The position numbers were made by a program, and so were the translations under genes. A stretch of 64,000 nt of DNA from Halonatronomonas betaini (GTDB lineage: Bacteria; Bacillota; Halanaerobiia; Halanaerobiales; Halarsenatibacteraceae), in assembly GCF_015666175.1 (NCBI RefSeq), contig NZ_JADPIE010000006.1:1-64000 (forward strand). The letters are read 5' to 3'. Positions 25,564 through 34,052 of the stretch are shown here, piece after piece. The notes under the pieces are model-generated. The model searched no databases and was not told where the DNA came from. It was given only the letters and a program-made list of their open reading frames with translations. The stretch's first letter is position 1. The number at the start of each line of letters is the position of its first letter.

Positions 25564-26298
25564 CTATTCAGCATCAGGCCGATTTACAGCAACAAAATCT
25601 CTCTCTGCAATATAATCGACTAATTCAGTAAAGTCCTCTTCTGACCAGTTATGATTCCTGCCTACTCCAGTCAATGAAAGCATTATCCATTGATCTTCTT
25701 CCATTAGATTTATTATAGCTTTGACACCATTTAAAGCAAGGTTATTAATATCTAAAGCCATAACTCTGTGCTGGTCACCGGCATTCATTGGAATCTCATT
25801 TACAGCTTTCCAATAACTGACTACAGTGGCTGGATAAACTTCAGCAATTAAATCTAAAGTATGATTTGTATAATTATCATGGGTTAGATAAGATCCATAA
25901 ACTTCTGGAACTATTTCAGATAAAATCTGTTTTGACTCTTGGAGTTGTTCTAAAACCTCTTCATCACTAAGGAGGGCTAGATCCTGATAAACAAGGCCAT
26001 GGGATCCAACACCCCAGCCAGCTTCATATAAATCAAGTAAATCTTCTTCTGTTAATTTACCAGGGCTTCCAATACTATTAGTTGCAACATAGACATCACC
26101 TCTATAATCATATCTACTCAAAATCGGATGAGCAGTTTCAATTACGGAAATATCGCCATCAGTAAATGCAAAGGTTACCATCTGCTCGGGCATGTCAGCA
26201 CCACTTCCACCCATAGCTAAAACTAGACCTACAATTAAAATCACTACAGCAAATCTTCCCATTAGATATAAACTGGATAAACCTGATGGTATATACAT
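25564..26298 (-). CDS. Degenerate NodB-like (polysaccharide deacetylase fold) protein
   Basis: A 244-residue protein with an N-terminal membrane anchor (about 12-32). The rest aligns with NodB deacetylases, but the catalytic motifs have changed. Motif 1, normally TFDDG, reads FAFTDGD, so the base aspartate is threonine while the metal aspartate stays. Motif 2, normally HTxxHPDL, reads HGLVYQDL, so the second metal histidine is tyrosine. The usual R-x-FxxPY motif is not seen. It is probably non-catalytic, or it uses a different chemistry. It starts 20 bases after a processive glycosyltransferase, resembling a PgaC/PgaB-type pairing. Confidence 0.75.
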   Translation of the reverse strand: MYIPSGLSSLYLMGRFAVVILIVGLVLAMGGSGADMPEQMVTFAFTDGDISVIETAHPILSRYDYRGDVYVATNSIGSPGKLTEEDLLDLYEAGWGVGSHGLVYQDLALLSDEEVLEQLQESKQILSEIVPEVYGSYLTHDNYTNHTLDLIAEVYPATVVSYWKAVNEIPMNAGDQHRVMALDINNLALNGVKAIINLMEEDQWIMLSLTGVGRNHNWSEEDFTELVDYIAERDFVAVNRPDAE

Positions 26299-26318
26299 AT
26301 AAACGACCTCCTTCTAAT

Positions 26319-27488
26319 TCAATGACCTTTATGCCAGACGACAAGTTTATTGTTCCGATATAACTCTATATAACCTGATTCGATAAAGATTACATTATCG
26401 ATTATTAGCGATAGCCAGTAAAAGGGAATTCCAGCCAGGGCCGGTCTGATTCTCTTGTATTTTATAGCTCCCTTTAAAACCATAAATACTGTAAAGGAAA
26501 AATCAAATAATAGAAAATAAAAGATTGCTTGATATAAATAAATTCCGGTACTGCCCTGAATGGTCATTGTTATAAAACCTACGACTAAAAATATCCAGAG
26601 AAAATTGGACAAAAGATGGACAGTTGTTAAGGCTAATAGTTTTTTGTTTTTAGACAAGAGATCGCCTTTATACATTTTCAAACATTGAAAGAAGCCTCTG
26701 TACCAGCGCCTGATCTGATTTCTATAAGTCAACCAGTTGTCAGGATCTTTAGGATAACTGACTGCATCTTTAATAAATTTTACTCTATAGCCCTCTAGCT
26801 GGGCCTGGAAAGTTAAGGCTAAATCCTCAGCTATTGAATCTTCCGGGATATCAATTGATTTTAGTAACTCAGTCTTATAGATAGAAAAACAGCCGGAAAC
26901 TACAAAGAGTGTGCCCCAGAAATTCTGAGTATTCTTAAAGAAGCCGATACCAAAGAGGTACTGGACAAGTCTAACTGATTCCCAGATACTACCTATATCC
27001 TGGGGAATGACAAAGCCGCAGGCTGAAAAGGTATTGTCATCATAGGTTGCCGGCACTATCTTTTCAATGGCGTCTTCTTTTAAAACAGTATCTGCATCCA
27101 GCATTACTAAAAGCTCAGTCTCTACAAATTTTAAGCCATATTTCTGTGCCTTTGCTTTCATTCCAGTCTGTACAGGGGTTCTCAGAACTCTTACACCGGA
27201 GAAACTTCCGGCGATCTCTCCAGTTCTATCAGATGAAGAATCATCAACGACTATTATCTCTTTAACAGGATAGGTCTGATCAAGAACACTTTTAACAGTA
27301 GCTCCAATCCAGTCCTCTTCATTATAAGCCGGTATCAAGACAGTAACTTCTGGCCTGTAATCAGTAGGCACCTGATTTTCAATTCTGATGCCTATTAATA
27401 GCAGAAAGATCTTGATAAATCTATATGAAGTCAATTTGTTTTTATATGAGACCAGTTTATCTTTATATGAATCCAATTTATCTTTCAT
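26319..27488 (-). CDS. Family 2 processive glycosyltransferase (PgaC/BcsA-like membrane synthase)
   Basis: A 389-residue membrane enzyme with the GT2 set: LIPAYNEE, VVDDSSSD, the DxD in MLDADTVL, the catalytic aspartate in AEDLALTF, and QIRRW, the QxxRW mark of processive synthases. Three to four membrane segments follow (about 275-345). It likely polymerises and extrudes a beta-linked polysaccharide such as poly-N-acetylglucosamine, hyaluronan-like or glucan. The N-terminus has three 7-residue repeats (KLDSYKD, KLVSYKN, KLTSYRF). I chose the ATG at 27488 because AGGAGG lies seven bases before it; the ATG at 27506 lies upstream of that site. Confidence 0.85.
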   Translation of the reverse strand: MKDKLDSYKDKLVSYKNKLTSYRFIKIFLLLIGIRIENQVPTDYRPEVTVLIPAYNEEDWIGATVKSVLDQTYPVKEIIVVDDSSSDRTGEIAGSFSGVRVLRTPVQTGMKAKAQKYGLKFVETELLVMLDADTVLKEDAIEKIVPATYDDNTFSACGFVIPQDIGSIWESVRLVQYLFGIGFFKNTQNFWGTLFVVSGCFSIYKTELLKSIDIPEDSIAEDLALTFQAQLEGYRVKFIKDAVSYPKDPDNWLTYRNQIRRWYRGFFQCLKMYKGDLLSKNKKLLALTTVHLLSNFLWIFLVVGFITMTIQGSTGIYLYQAIFYFLLFDFSFTVFMVLKGAIKYKRIRPALAGIPFYWLSLIIDNVIFIESGYIELYRNNKLVVWHKGH

Positions 27489-27549
27489 TATTCGGCCTCC
27501 TATCATATTAATGCTGCCCTTTAATAATCATTATTATTAATGATGATTA

Positions 27550-27558
27550 AGTATATCA
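27550..27558 (-). promoter_or_regulatory. Extended -10 promoter of the glycosyltransferase operon
   Basis: TGA-TATACT on the minus strand, with no good -35 at 17 bases. The missing -35 and the repeat array just upstream suggest activation by a bound protein (inference). Confidence 0.5.
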
Positions 27559-27576
27559 TAATAATAGTTATTTCTG

Positions 27577-27631
27577 GTCATATCTCAGTCATATTTCAGT
27601 CATATTTCAGTCATATTTCAGTCACGTCATT
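27577..27631 (-). repeat. Array of 11-bp direct repeats upstream of the glycosyltransferase promoter
   Basis: GTCATATTTCA occurs as four consecutive 11-bp units at 27577, 27588, 27599 and 27610 (first with one change), plus a degenerate fifth. The 11-bp period places each unit on the same helix face. With repeat copy E (27672) and the terminator at 27731 this accounts for most of the gap 27489-27853. Confidence 0.85.
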
Positions 27632-27671
27632 TCCATATATTACTTCTAACCGACAAAAAACCCCCTTTTTT

Positions 27672-27692
27672 GGATCTTCCTGAGCTTTTTTA
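27672..27692. repeat. Dispersed intergenic repeat, copy E (degenerate)
   Basis: GGATCTTCCTGAGCTTTTTT resembles the AGATCTTCCTGGACCTTTCC core of copy D, with losses. Its placement between a terminator and a promoter matches the other copies. Confidence 0.45.
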
Positions 27693-27730
27693 GGTTTAGA
27701 TAATATTCTAGAAACTATAAATTTATGCTT

Positions 27731-27763
27731 AAAAAAGAAAAACGCCAGCAACTAAGCTGACGT
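27731..27763 (-). terminator. Terminator after the secreted-protein/M30 pair
   Basis: An 8-bp stem (27742-27749 with 27756-27763, one G-U pair) followed on the minus strand by TTTTTCTTTTTT. Confidence 0.85.
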
Positions 27764-27853
27764 CTAATAGATATTGCTATATTTAGCTCAATTAATATTC
27801 AAACTGGCTCTTTTCTGGCTGGTAACTACCTGGAATCCCGAGCATGGCAGCAA

Positions 27854-28570
27854 TTATTCAGACAAGACCCGGTAGGATTTCACTTCTAGCTCTCCGCTGT
27901 AATCTCCTAGCTGCCTGAATGAGCCAGTTATTACGATTTCTTCATCAGTATAATCGCTGATGGAGCCATAATCTTCTAAGCTCCCTGAAGTATCAGCGCT
28001 ATCATCTTCTTCAGATTCAGCATTGGGGGAATTCCCAGGCAGAAGCTCAACAACTAGCTGATCTCTGCTTAAAAGATATAACCTGCCTTCTGCTGCAACC
28101 AGTTTGCCCAGGATTGAAATCTCTTCCTGCCAGTCCTGACTGCAGGAATCATCGGGGCTGCCACTAGCTCCATCAGGTAAATCGGCTTCAGGACAATCAT
28201 TAGGTCTGTCTGGGAAATAAGTGTTGTACTCTTCGACATTTATCTGGCCGAGAAATGGGCCGGCATCAAGATCCTTTATCCTGCCGGTTAAGAGCAGGGA
28301 CAGGCCTTTTAAGTTTTGCAATCTGCCATAGCTGGCATTGGCCACGAGATAATCGCCGTCACTGGTGCTAAAGACCAGAAAGGGCATTTCACCGGTGCCA
28401 ATGTCAGAAAGCTCACCCTGGATGGTCTGATAGGCCGGGCCGGTTAATGAACCTGGCTCTGGATCGGCCTTATCATTGTCTGCTATTGCGCAGTCCTCAG
28501 CTCGAGCTGTCAGGCTAAATGCAGTGCCTATCACCATAATCATCAACAATATCAAAAGTATTCTCTTCAA
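27854..28570 (-). CDS. Exported protein of unknown function
   Basis: A 238-residue protein with a signal peptide cleaved near ARA-E25. The mature part is acidic and has two similar beta-rich segments (TIQGELSDIGTGEMPFLVF and EISILGKLVAAEGRLYLL, each followed by a bulky-hydrophobic strand), which look like two OB-like or SH3-like folds, separated by an Asp/Ser/Pro-rich linker. Cysteines occur at the N-terminus and in the linker. I do not recognise the family. It starts 13 bases after the metallopeptidase gene from a TTG with GGAGAGG, so it is probably the second gene of that operon. Confidence 0.65.
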   Translation of the reverse strand: MKRILLILLMIMVIGTAFSLTARAEDCAIADNDKADPEPGSLTGPAYQTIQGELSDIGTGEMPFLVFSTSDGDYLVANASYGRLQNLKGLSLLLTGRIKDLDAGPFLGQINVEEYNTYFPDRPNDCPEADLPDGASGSPDDSCSQDWQEEISILGKLVAAEGRLYLLSRDQLVVELLPGNSPNAESEEDDSADTSGSLEDYGSISDYTDEEIVITGSFRQLGDYSGELEVKSYRVLSE

Positions 28571-28583
28571 GTTCTATCCTCTC

Positions 28584-30470
28584 CTAGTCATTGAAAATAA
28601 TAATCCCGGTATCTTCGTTCAGATTATCGACCTGCAAACTGACTTCTGCACCAGTGCCTTCTATCTTGAAATATTTAACAGCTGTCGATTTAACGCTAAA
28701 ACTGCCTGAAAATGAACCATCGATTGTAGCCGCCAGGGCCGGCCGGGCATCAAGGTCAAAGCCTGAATAGCTAAATTTATCAAGATTTTCGCCATCTATA
28801 TAATTACTGAGCATCCAGCCAAGCATCAGGCCGGGAAAATCAATATATTTATCAGAAATTACCTGGCTGGCAGGATTACTGCTGGTCTGGATATCTTCAA
28901 TGATCCCTGAACCTAATTTTTCATATAGATAATAGCCTATTAAAGCGCTGGCGCCATAATCGCTTGAATTTTGATCCCAGTACATAGTTGAGGTCTGTTC
29001 AGGCTCCGAGAAATAAAAGCTGTTTATCCTGAGGTCACCATTATAATCCCGGTAACCGGTCAGGTATTCAGCCAGCATCGAAAAGCCCTCATTGATCCAG
29101 GTATCGGTTCCTTTTCTGCCGGCATTTCTTTTATTTACAAAGAAGACTAAATGCTGGAACTCATGGGCAACTGTCTGCAGGACGTTGTCCATCGTAAAGC
29201 CGGTTCTGCTTTCAGCCTCTTTGACTGCCTGATAATTTATGTAGAACATATCGGCTTCATTGGATATATATTTGTCATTTAACTCGTTATTACTAAAATA
29301 ATCTTTCGAGTGGAAATAGCCCATAATCATTCCGTTCTGTGACGAACCGCCCATATCTTCAATAAAAATTATCGTCCTGCCATTGCCGTCCCAGTCGTAT
29401 TCGGTCTTGGCATGGAAGCCAAAATGATCCATCACCGTTGGATAAATATTGTCATCATAGGCAGCCGCCATCTCTTCCAGGGTCTCCGTTTCCAGCTGAT
29501 AACCATCTTCAAGGTAGATCAAAACTTCATCGCCAATGGCTTTTAAGGTTGCATCTATTTTTTCATTATCTTTATTGTAAAAAGCTCTGCTATCTCCGAT
29601 TTCATAAGCGTCCTGGGCAGTCACATCAGCTCTAGTATCAGCTGCCGGCTGTAAATCCTGGTCCAGAAGTTGATCCTCCAGCTCTCTTAGCTCAGAATCC
29701 AATTCTGCCTGGGCTGAACTCTGACTGCCATCCTGACTGCTGGAACTAAGGGTTTCTGCTGTCGACTGACTCGACTGAGAGCCGTCAGAATATGTAACCT
29801 CCAGACTGCCATCATAGATAGCTGAGCTATCTGGATCTATGTTTAATGGGCTAATTGCAACTATTGCTGATTCGCCATCGGCCAGCTGGCCTAAATCAAT
29901 CTGCTTGCTCTCAGCTGCAGCAAACTGCCTGGCTATTACGCTATCTTCATCATCAGCCCAGGTGAAATCAGACTCTGTATCGCCAGACCTGGAGCCGTCT
30001 TTGCTGTCATCATCGTCCTGGCTATCATCACCATCCTGGCTGTCGTCATCATCGTCCTGATCTGAATCGTTACTGTCATCACTATCGTCCTGACCTGTGT
30101 CACCGCTATCACTATCGCCTTCAACCATTACCACAGTAAATTCAGTCGAATCCTGGTCAACAGTTACTGTTCCAGTATCTTCGCTGCTAGCTGTATAGCC
30201 TGTAATTTCAACATCAAGTTCATAAGTAGCCTCAGCAACTTCTTCAAACTCCGCCAGGCCATCATTATCAGTACTTTTTTCCAGCTGACCCAGGGTCACT
30301 TCAGCACCCTGCAGAGCTTGATCCTGTTCATCGAGAACTAAAACCGTCACATCATATTTAAGCCTGCTATCTTCAGCTGCAGGCCCTGCTGAATCGCATG
30401 CCCCTAACGCCACTATCATAACCAGAGCCAGGGCCACCAGTCCAGCAAACTTAGTCCTATCGAACTTCAT
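28584..30470 (-). CDS. M30 (hyicolysin)-like metallopeptidase lipoprotein
   Basis: A 628-residue lipoprotein with lipobox LGAC. Order: a carboxypeptidase-regulatory-like beta domain (about 38-115, VLDEQDQALQGAEVTL), a 45-residue linker almost wholly Asp, Ser and Gly (about 118-165), a beta domain, then a zinc peptidase domain with HEFQH (436-440) and WINEG about 20 residues on, giving HExxH plus the downstream Glu of the gluzincin pattern, as in hyicolysin. A C-terminal beta domain follows. It likely degrades proteins outside the cell. The acidic linker suits a halophile. Confidence 0.85.
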   Translation of the reverse strand: MKFDRTKFAGLVALALVMIVALGACDSAGPAAEDSRLKYDVTVLVLDEQDQALQGAEVTLGQLEKSTDNDGLAEFEEVAEATYELDVEITGYTASSEDTGTVTVDQDSTEFTVVMVEGDSDSGDTGQDDSDDSNDSDQDDDDDSQDGDDSQDDDDSKDGSRSGDTESDFTWADDEDSVIARQFAAAESKQIDLGQLADGESAIVAISPLNIDPDSSAIYDGSLEVTYSDGSQSSQSTAETLSSSSQDGSQSSAQAELDSELRELEDQLLDQDLQPAADTRADVTAQDAYEIGDSRAFYNKDNEKIDATLKAIGDEVLIYLEDGYQLETETLEEMAAAYDDNIYPTVMDHFGFHAKTEYDWDGNGRTIIFIEDMGGSSQNGMIMGYFHSKDYFSNNELNDKYISNEADMFYINYQAVKEAESRTGFTMDNVLQTVAHEFQHLVFFVNKRNAGRKGTDTWINEGFSMLAEYLTGYRDYNGDLRINSFYFSEPEQTSTMYWDQNSSDYGASALIGYYLYEKLGSGIIEDIQTSSNPASQVISDKYIDFPGLMLGWMLSNYIDGENLDKFSYSGFDLDARPALAATIDGSFSGSFSVKSTAVKYFKIEGTGAEVSLQVDNLNEDTGIIIFND

Positions 30471-30551
30471 TCAAATAAATCCTCCTAAATTGTAATATTT
30501 TGTAGCCTGTTGTATGAAATGTATGTTTGGTGTATAAATATCATCTTTTTT

Positions 30552-30560
30552 ATTATATCA
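30552..30560 (-). promoter_or_regulatory. Extended -10 promoter of the M30 operon
   Basis: TGA-TATAAT on the minus strand, about 80 bases before the start codon. The -35 region is weak. Together with repeat copy D and the terminator at 30720 it accounts for the gap 30471-30807. Confidence 0.6.
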
Positions 30561-30650
30561 TAACTTGAAGAAATTAAACCCCTTTTAAAACTAATTGCTA
30601 CTTATCTACCGTTAATTTTTTATTCTTAATCTCCCCCCTAAAGCGTTAAC

Positions 30651-30682
30651 CCGGTTTAGATCTTCCTGGACCTTTCCAGAAA
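30651..30682. repeat. Dispersed intergenic repeat, copy D
   Basis: CCGGTTTAGATCTTCCTGGA then CCTTTCCAGAAA, one of the best copies. The right part can fold as CTGGA-AAGG-TCCAG. Confidence 0.85.
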
Positions 30683-30719
30683 TATTTTGTATAGTAATAA
30701 ATTTTTCATTATAAAGCAT

Positions 30720-30766
30720 AAAAATAGACCAGGCTGAGTTATCTAGCTTACAACCCAGCCTGATCT
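30720..30766 (-). terminator. Terminator after the large lipoprotein gene
   Basis: A long stem (30726-30740 with 30752-30766, with G-U pairs) followed on the minus strand by ATTTTTATG, 42 bases past the stop codon. Confidence 0.8.
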
Positions 30767-30807
30767 GATTAGTTTTCATATTTATATTTTTAACATTGAA
30801 AATAAGT

Positions 30808-32865
30808 TTAATTTCCATCATTTCCAGTAGTATCAACATTTATTTCTAACTCATCTTCATCAAAAGAACCAATATTATCATCTGTTTCATCAATATTTGC
30901 TATAATACTACCTTCTTCATTAACATCAGCCGCAAAAGTAATATCTATTAACACTTCACCTTTATCATCTGTTGTAATTTTCATGCCACCATTTATGAAA
31001 TCACTGATATCTCCCTGGCTAATTTCTTTTATATCCTCATCAGCAAATCCTTCTAATTTTAAAGTCACAGGTGCTTCAACTTCATGGTCCATGGAAACTG
31101 TATATTGAGCAGTAAATACTTTATTTTCAGATTCAACATAATTATCTCCGGTTATAAACACATGTCCTGCTTTGTTTAATGGATTATAGTTAGAATTAAT
31201 AAACGGCACCATATAATTAATTCCATATCTATCATAATAATTGATATCAAATACTTCTACGTCCTGCCAATAAATTTCTTTATGACTTAAATCAATTTTT
31301 TCATTTATATTCATATGATATTCTTCATAAAATCTGCCATCATTATAATAACTTTCAGATGTTTTCATATCATCAATATCTAATATATTATCATAAGAAC
31401 CAATTATATTACCCTCACCATCAAATCGTGGCTGCATTGAGAAACCAATACTACCGTCAAGTATTATTGTTTCTGGATTATTAATAATATTTCCAGATAC
31501 TGAATAAAAGTCCCAAGACATAGACTGTACTATACCTTCTTCATTAACTTCAACTTGAGGAACTGGAACAACTAAATTTTCAACTGCTGCAGTAGTAATA
31601 TCTGGCAATTGGAAACTAATATCAAATAGAATATCATCAAACATTCTATATTCTCCTGGCTGTGGAATTGGTTCTCCTTCATATCTTGCTCTTTCCACAT
31701 CACTTACACCTGGAAAATGAATTGAAGTATAACTATATTCATCTCCTTCATTCCATTCCTCAGGTATAACTATAGGCCCATTAATTTCACCATTAGGATA
31801 ACTTAATTTCATGTCTGATGGATTATTGAAGTGACCATGCTCAATACCAAAACCCATTCTGTGAGCTTCAATTACTTTTTCAATATTCTCAGGATCAATT
31901 TCATTATTCTCATCAAGCCATGAATGATTTATAAAATAAGTATTATATATTCTTAATTTTTCGCCCTCCTGTGTCATTCTTTCAACAAAATCAGCATTCA
32001 TTGCTACAGCACTAAAGAATGTATCAGCCACCGCCATTGAAGCCAGATCATTCTCAGAAATATCATATTCATTGCCAATCGGATCATTCTCTGGTTCTCC
32101 ATCTTCATCTATTTCTCCTAAGTCTACCAGCCGGGTTTCATCATCCAGGGACTGAGATGGAATTGAATCAAGGCCTTCATCTAATTTTAAATGGCCGATG
32201 AAATTTCCATCCTCGTCAACAAAGGCCATTCCACCAGGTTCTCCTCTTTCCATTGCAATCTCAAAGGTTCCATCTTCTTCCACATCATGTATTTCATAAT
32301 CACGAGAATATATTAATACAACCTGAGCAACAGCTTCAACATCCGATTGAGCTGCAACCTGGCCTTCTGCTCCAGATTGAGCAAAATTGCCTGTCAATAA
32401 ATATTGATTACTGTCAAGATCGTTATCGCCTTCATCTTCATCATCGCCTTCATGACCGTCATTGTCTTCATCGTCTCCGGATTGTTGCCATTCAACTACA
32501 AATATTATATTATCTCTGCCAGTAACAGTAATAGTATCTCGAGCTAGTTGATATGATCCTTCAATTTCATCATTATCAACTATTAATTCAATATCAACAC
32601 TGCCTTGTAAGTTGGTTAATTCAGCAGTCAAGCTATTATTGACTTCATCAAAATTATCTTCTTCAAAGGTAGTCCTTGAAGAATTATCAGCAACAACAGA
32701 AAAAACATCAATATGTTCTTCACTTTCAATTTCTTCAATATTTACAGTGACTGAATAATCATCTCCTATAATATTACTGGAACCATTTTCACAGCCAGTC
32801 AGCCCTATTGTCAGAAAAACAACCAAAATTAACCCGATATAAAATTTAATGTTTTTGTTTTTCAT
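30808..32865 (-). CDS. Large acidic lipoprotein of unknown function
   Basis: A 685-residue protein with lipobox LTGC (Cys25), a beta-type N-terminal domain, an Asp/Glu/Gly linker (about 130-150), and a long beta-rich remainder with no motif I recognise. One segment, FVDEDGNFIGHLKLDEGLDS, resembles carboxypeptidase-regulatory-type domains. Possible metal-site clusters such as HRMGFGIEHGHF occur but do not match a known peptidase. It is strongly acidic and AT-rich. It follows two smaller lipoprotein genes with a hairpin between, so it may be read partly from their transcript. Confidence 0.6.
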   Translation of the reverse strand: MKNKNIKFYIGLILVVFLTIGLTGCENGSSNIIGDDYSVTVNIEEIESEEHIDVFSVVADNSSRTTFEEDNFDEVNNSLTAELTNLQGSVDIELIVDNDEIEGSYQLARDTITVTGRDNIIFVVEWQQSGDDEDNDGHEGDDEDEGDNDLDSNQYLLTGNFAQSGAEGQVAAQSDVEAVAQVVLIYSRDYEIHDVEEDGTFEIAMERGEPGGMAFVDEDGNFIGHLKLDEGLDSIPSQSLDDETRLVDLGEIDEDGEPENDPIGNEYDISENDLASMAVADTFFSAVAMNADFVERMTQEGEKLRIYNTYFINHSWLDENNEIDPENIEKVIEAHRMGFGIEHGHFNNPSDMKLSYPNGEINGPIVIPEEWNEGDEYSYTSIHFPGVSDVERARYEGEPIPQPGEYRMFDDILFDISFQLPDITTAAVENLVVPVPQVEVNEEGIVQSMSWDFYSVSGNIINNPETIILDGSIGFSMQPRFDGEGNIIGSYDNILDIDDMKTSESYYNDGRFYEEYHMNINEKIDLSHKEIYWQDVEVFDINYYDRYGINYMVPFINSNYNPLNKAGHVFITGDNYVESENKVFTAQYTVSMDHEVEAPVTLKLEGFADEDIKEISQGDISDFINGGMKITTDDKGEVLIDITFAADVNEEGSIIANIDETDDNIGSFDEDELEINVDTTGNDGN

Positions 32866-32901
32866 TATTTCCTCCCTTTATCGTCATTATTTTTGTTAGA
32901 A

Positions 32902-32926
32902 CCCTGCTAATGTTAAATTAGCAGGG
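32902..32926 (-). terminator. Stem-loop between lipoprotein genes
   Basis: A perfect 10-bp stem, CCCTGCTAAT with its complement (32902-32911 and 32917-32926). The T tract on the minus strand is poor, so it may only attenuate transcription or stabilise an mRNA end. Confidence 0.55.
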
Positions 32927-32953
32927 CTTTATATTGTTATCGAATAAATAATT

Positions 32954-33976
32954 TTACTCATCAGGGTAACTGGCCCTATAGAATACTGGAATTATTCGTG
33001 CTTCTTCGATTATCAATTCTTCATATTCTAATATCTTTTCATTAAAAACCACTGGATTATCTATATTCAGCCCGGCATCATAACGTAAATCTTTCATTTC
33101 ATCTGTTAAATCAATATTATAATTTCTTAATGGAGATCTCATGAAATTTAATGCTATAGGATAAAATGACTTTTTATCATCAATTATCTCGGAATCTTCT
33201 ACTGGAATTGGATTAATAGTCAGACCTGTTACATCTTCTAATTCACTTTTTATATTTTCTACAACTTGAGAATATATATCATCATCAAAATGATAAAAAT
33301 CTAAAGTAATTTCTTCATCATAATTAGTATTATTCATATATTCATTTGCCTTACCAATATCAAATTCTAAATTTATCTTTTGGTCTTCATCATATCCGAC
33401 AACTACTGGTGGACTTAGTCTATTAGCTAGTTTTACATCATATATCCACTCACCTGGAGAATTAATATTATCCACAAAAATTTGTTTAATTTCTCCTCTA
33501 TTAATAGCATGGGCAATTGCTAATCGAATATTTTCATCGTTTACAAACTCTTCATCAGTATCAAATGATAATACAAAAGTTCCATTCATTTCTTCAACAG
33601 GGATATCATCAGGCTCTATTTCTATTTGTCCTAAATTTAATGAATCATCATCTATTAAAATATCTTTCTCAATAACATTTTCACTTGTATAATATACCTT
33701 TAAGTTATATTCACCTTCCTCTAAACCATCAAACTCAAATACGGATTTATCAAAATCTATAAACTGCCTTTCTATTTCTTCACCATCTTTTTCAAGGACT
33801 AATAAGGAATAAGTATCATGAAATTCTTCATCATTATCATTATAAACCACAGGGTTACCAGTTAAAGTTGCATTTTCAATATCACCATTTAATCCATTTA
33901 TATCACAGCCAGTTATACTAAACATCAATAATATAGCAACCAGCACAAATAAATATTTAATCATTTTTCTTTTCAT
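32954..33976 (-). CDS. Lipoprotein with half a family-5 solute-binding domain (copy 2)
   Basis: A 340-residue lipoprotein (lipobox ITGC). Residues about 30-125 form a beta domain of the transthyretin/carboxypeptidase-regulatory type (FEFDGLEEGEYNLKVYY). From about 135 on it follows the C-terminal part of OppA/DppA-type binding proteins: DENIRLAIAHAINRGEI, LSPPVVVGYD, KANEYMNN, YSQVVENIKSELEDVTGL, and a C-terminal IIPVFYRASY. The N-terminal lobe of that family is absent, so normal peptide binding is unlikely. It is paralogous to the next gene upstream. Family link is from pattern recall and should be tested by profile search. Confidence 0.65.
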   Translation of the reverse strand: MKRKMIKYLFVLVAILLMFSITGCDINGLNGDIENATLTGNPVVYNDNDEEFHDTYSLLVLEKDGEEIERQFIDFDKSVFEFDGLEEGEYNLKVYYTSENVIEKDILIDDDSLNLGQIEIEPDDIPVEEMNGTFVLSFDTDEEFVNDENIRLAIAHAINRGEIKQIFVDNINSPGEWIYDVKLANRLSPPVVVGYDEDQKINLEFDIGKANEYMNNTNYDEEITLDFYHFDDDIYSQVVENIKSELEDVTGLTINPIPVEDSEIIDDKKSFYPIALNFMRSPLRNYNIDLTDEMKDLRYDAGLNIDNPVVFNEKILEYEELIIEEARIIPVFYRASYPDE

Positions 33977-34052
33977 TACTATCTCCTCCTCTTTAAATTT
34001 TTTTATAATTTTTATTTTAAATTACTAATATTAAAATAAAAAATAACTTAAA

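Noticed and set aside
27577-27631. CRISPR or mini-satellite in a gene
   Set aside because: The 11-bp units abut directly, have no spacers and lie in a promoter region without an ORF.
30612-30839. Possible 75-residue minus-strand protein
   Set aside because: It overlaps a lipoprotein gene end, the terminator at 30720 and repeat copy D, and has no ribosome site; it is a chance frame.
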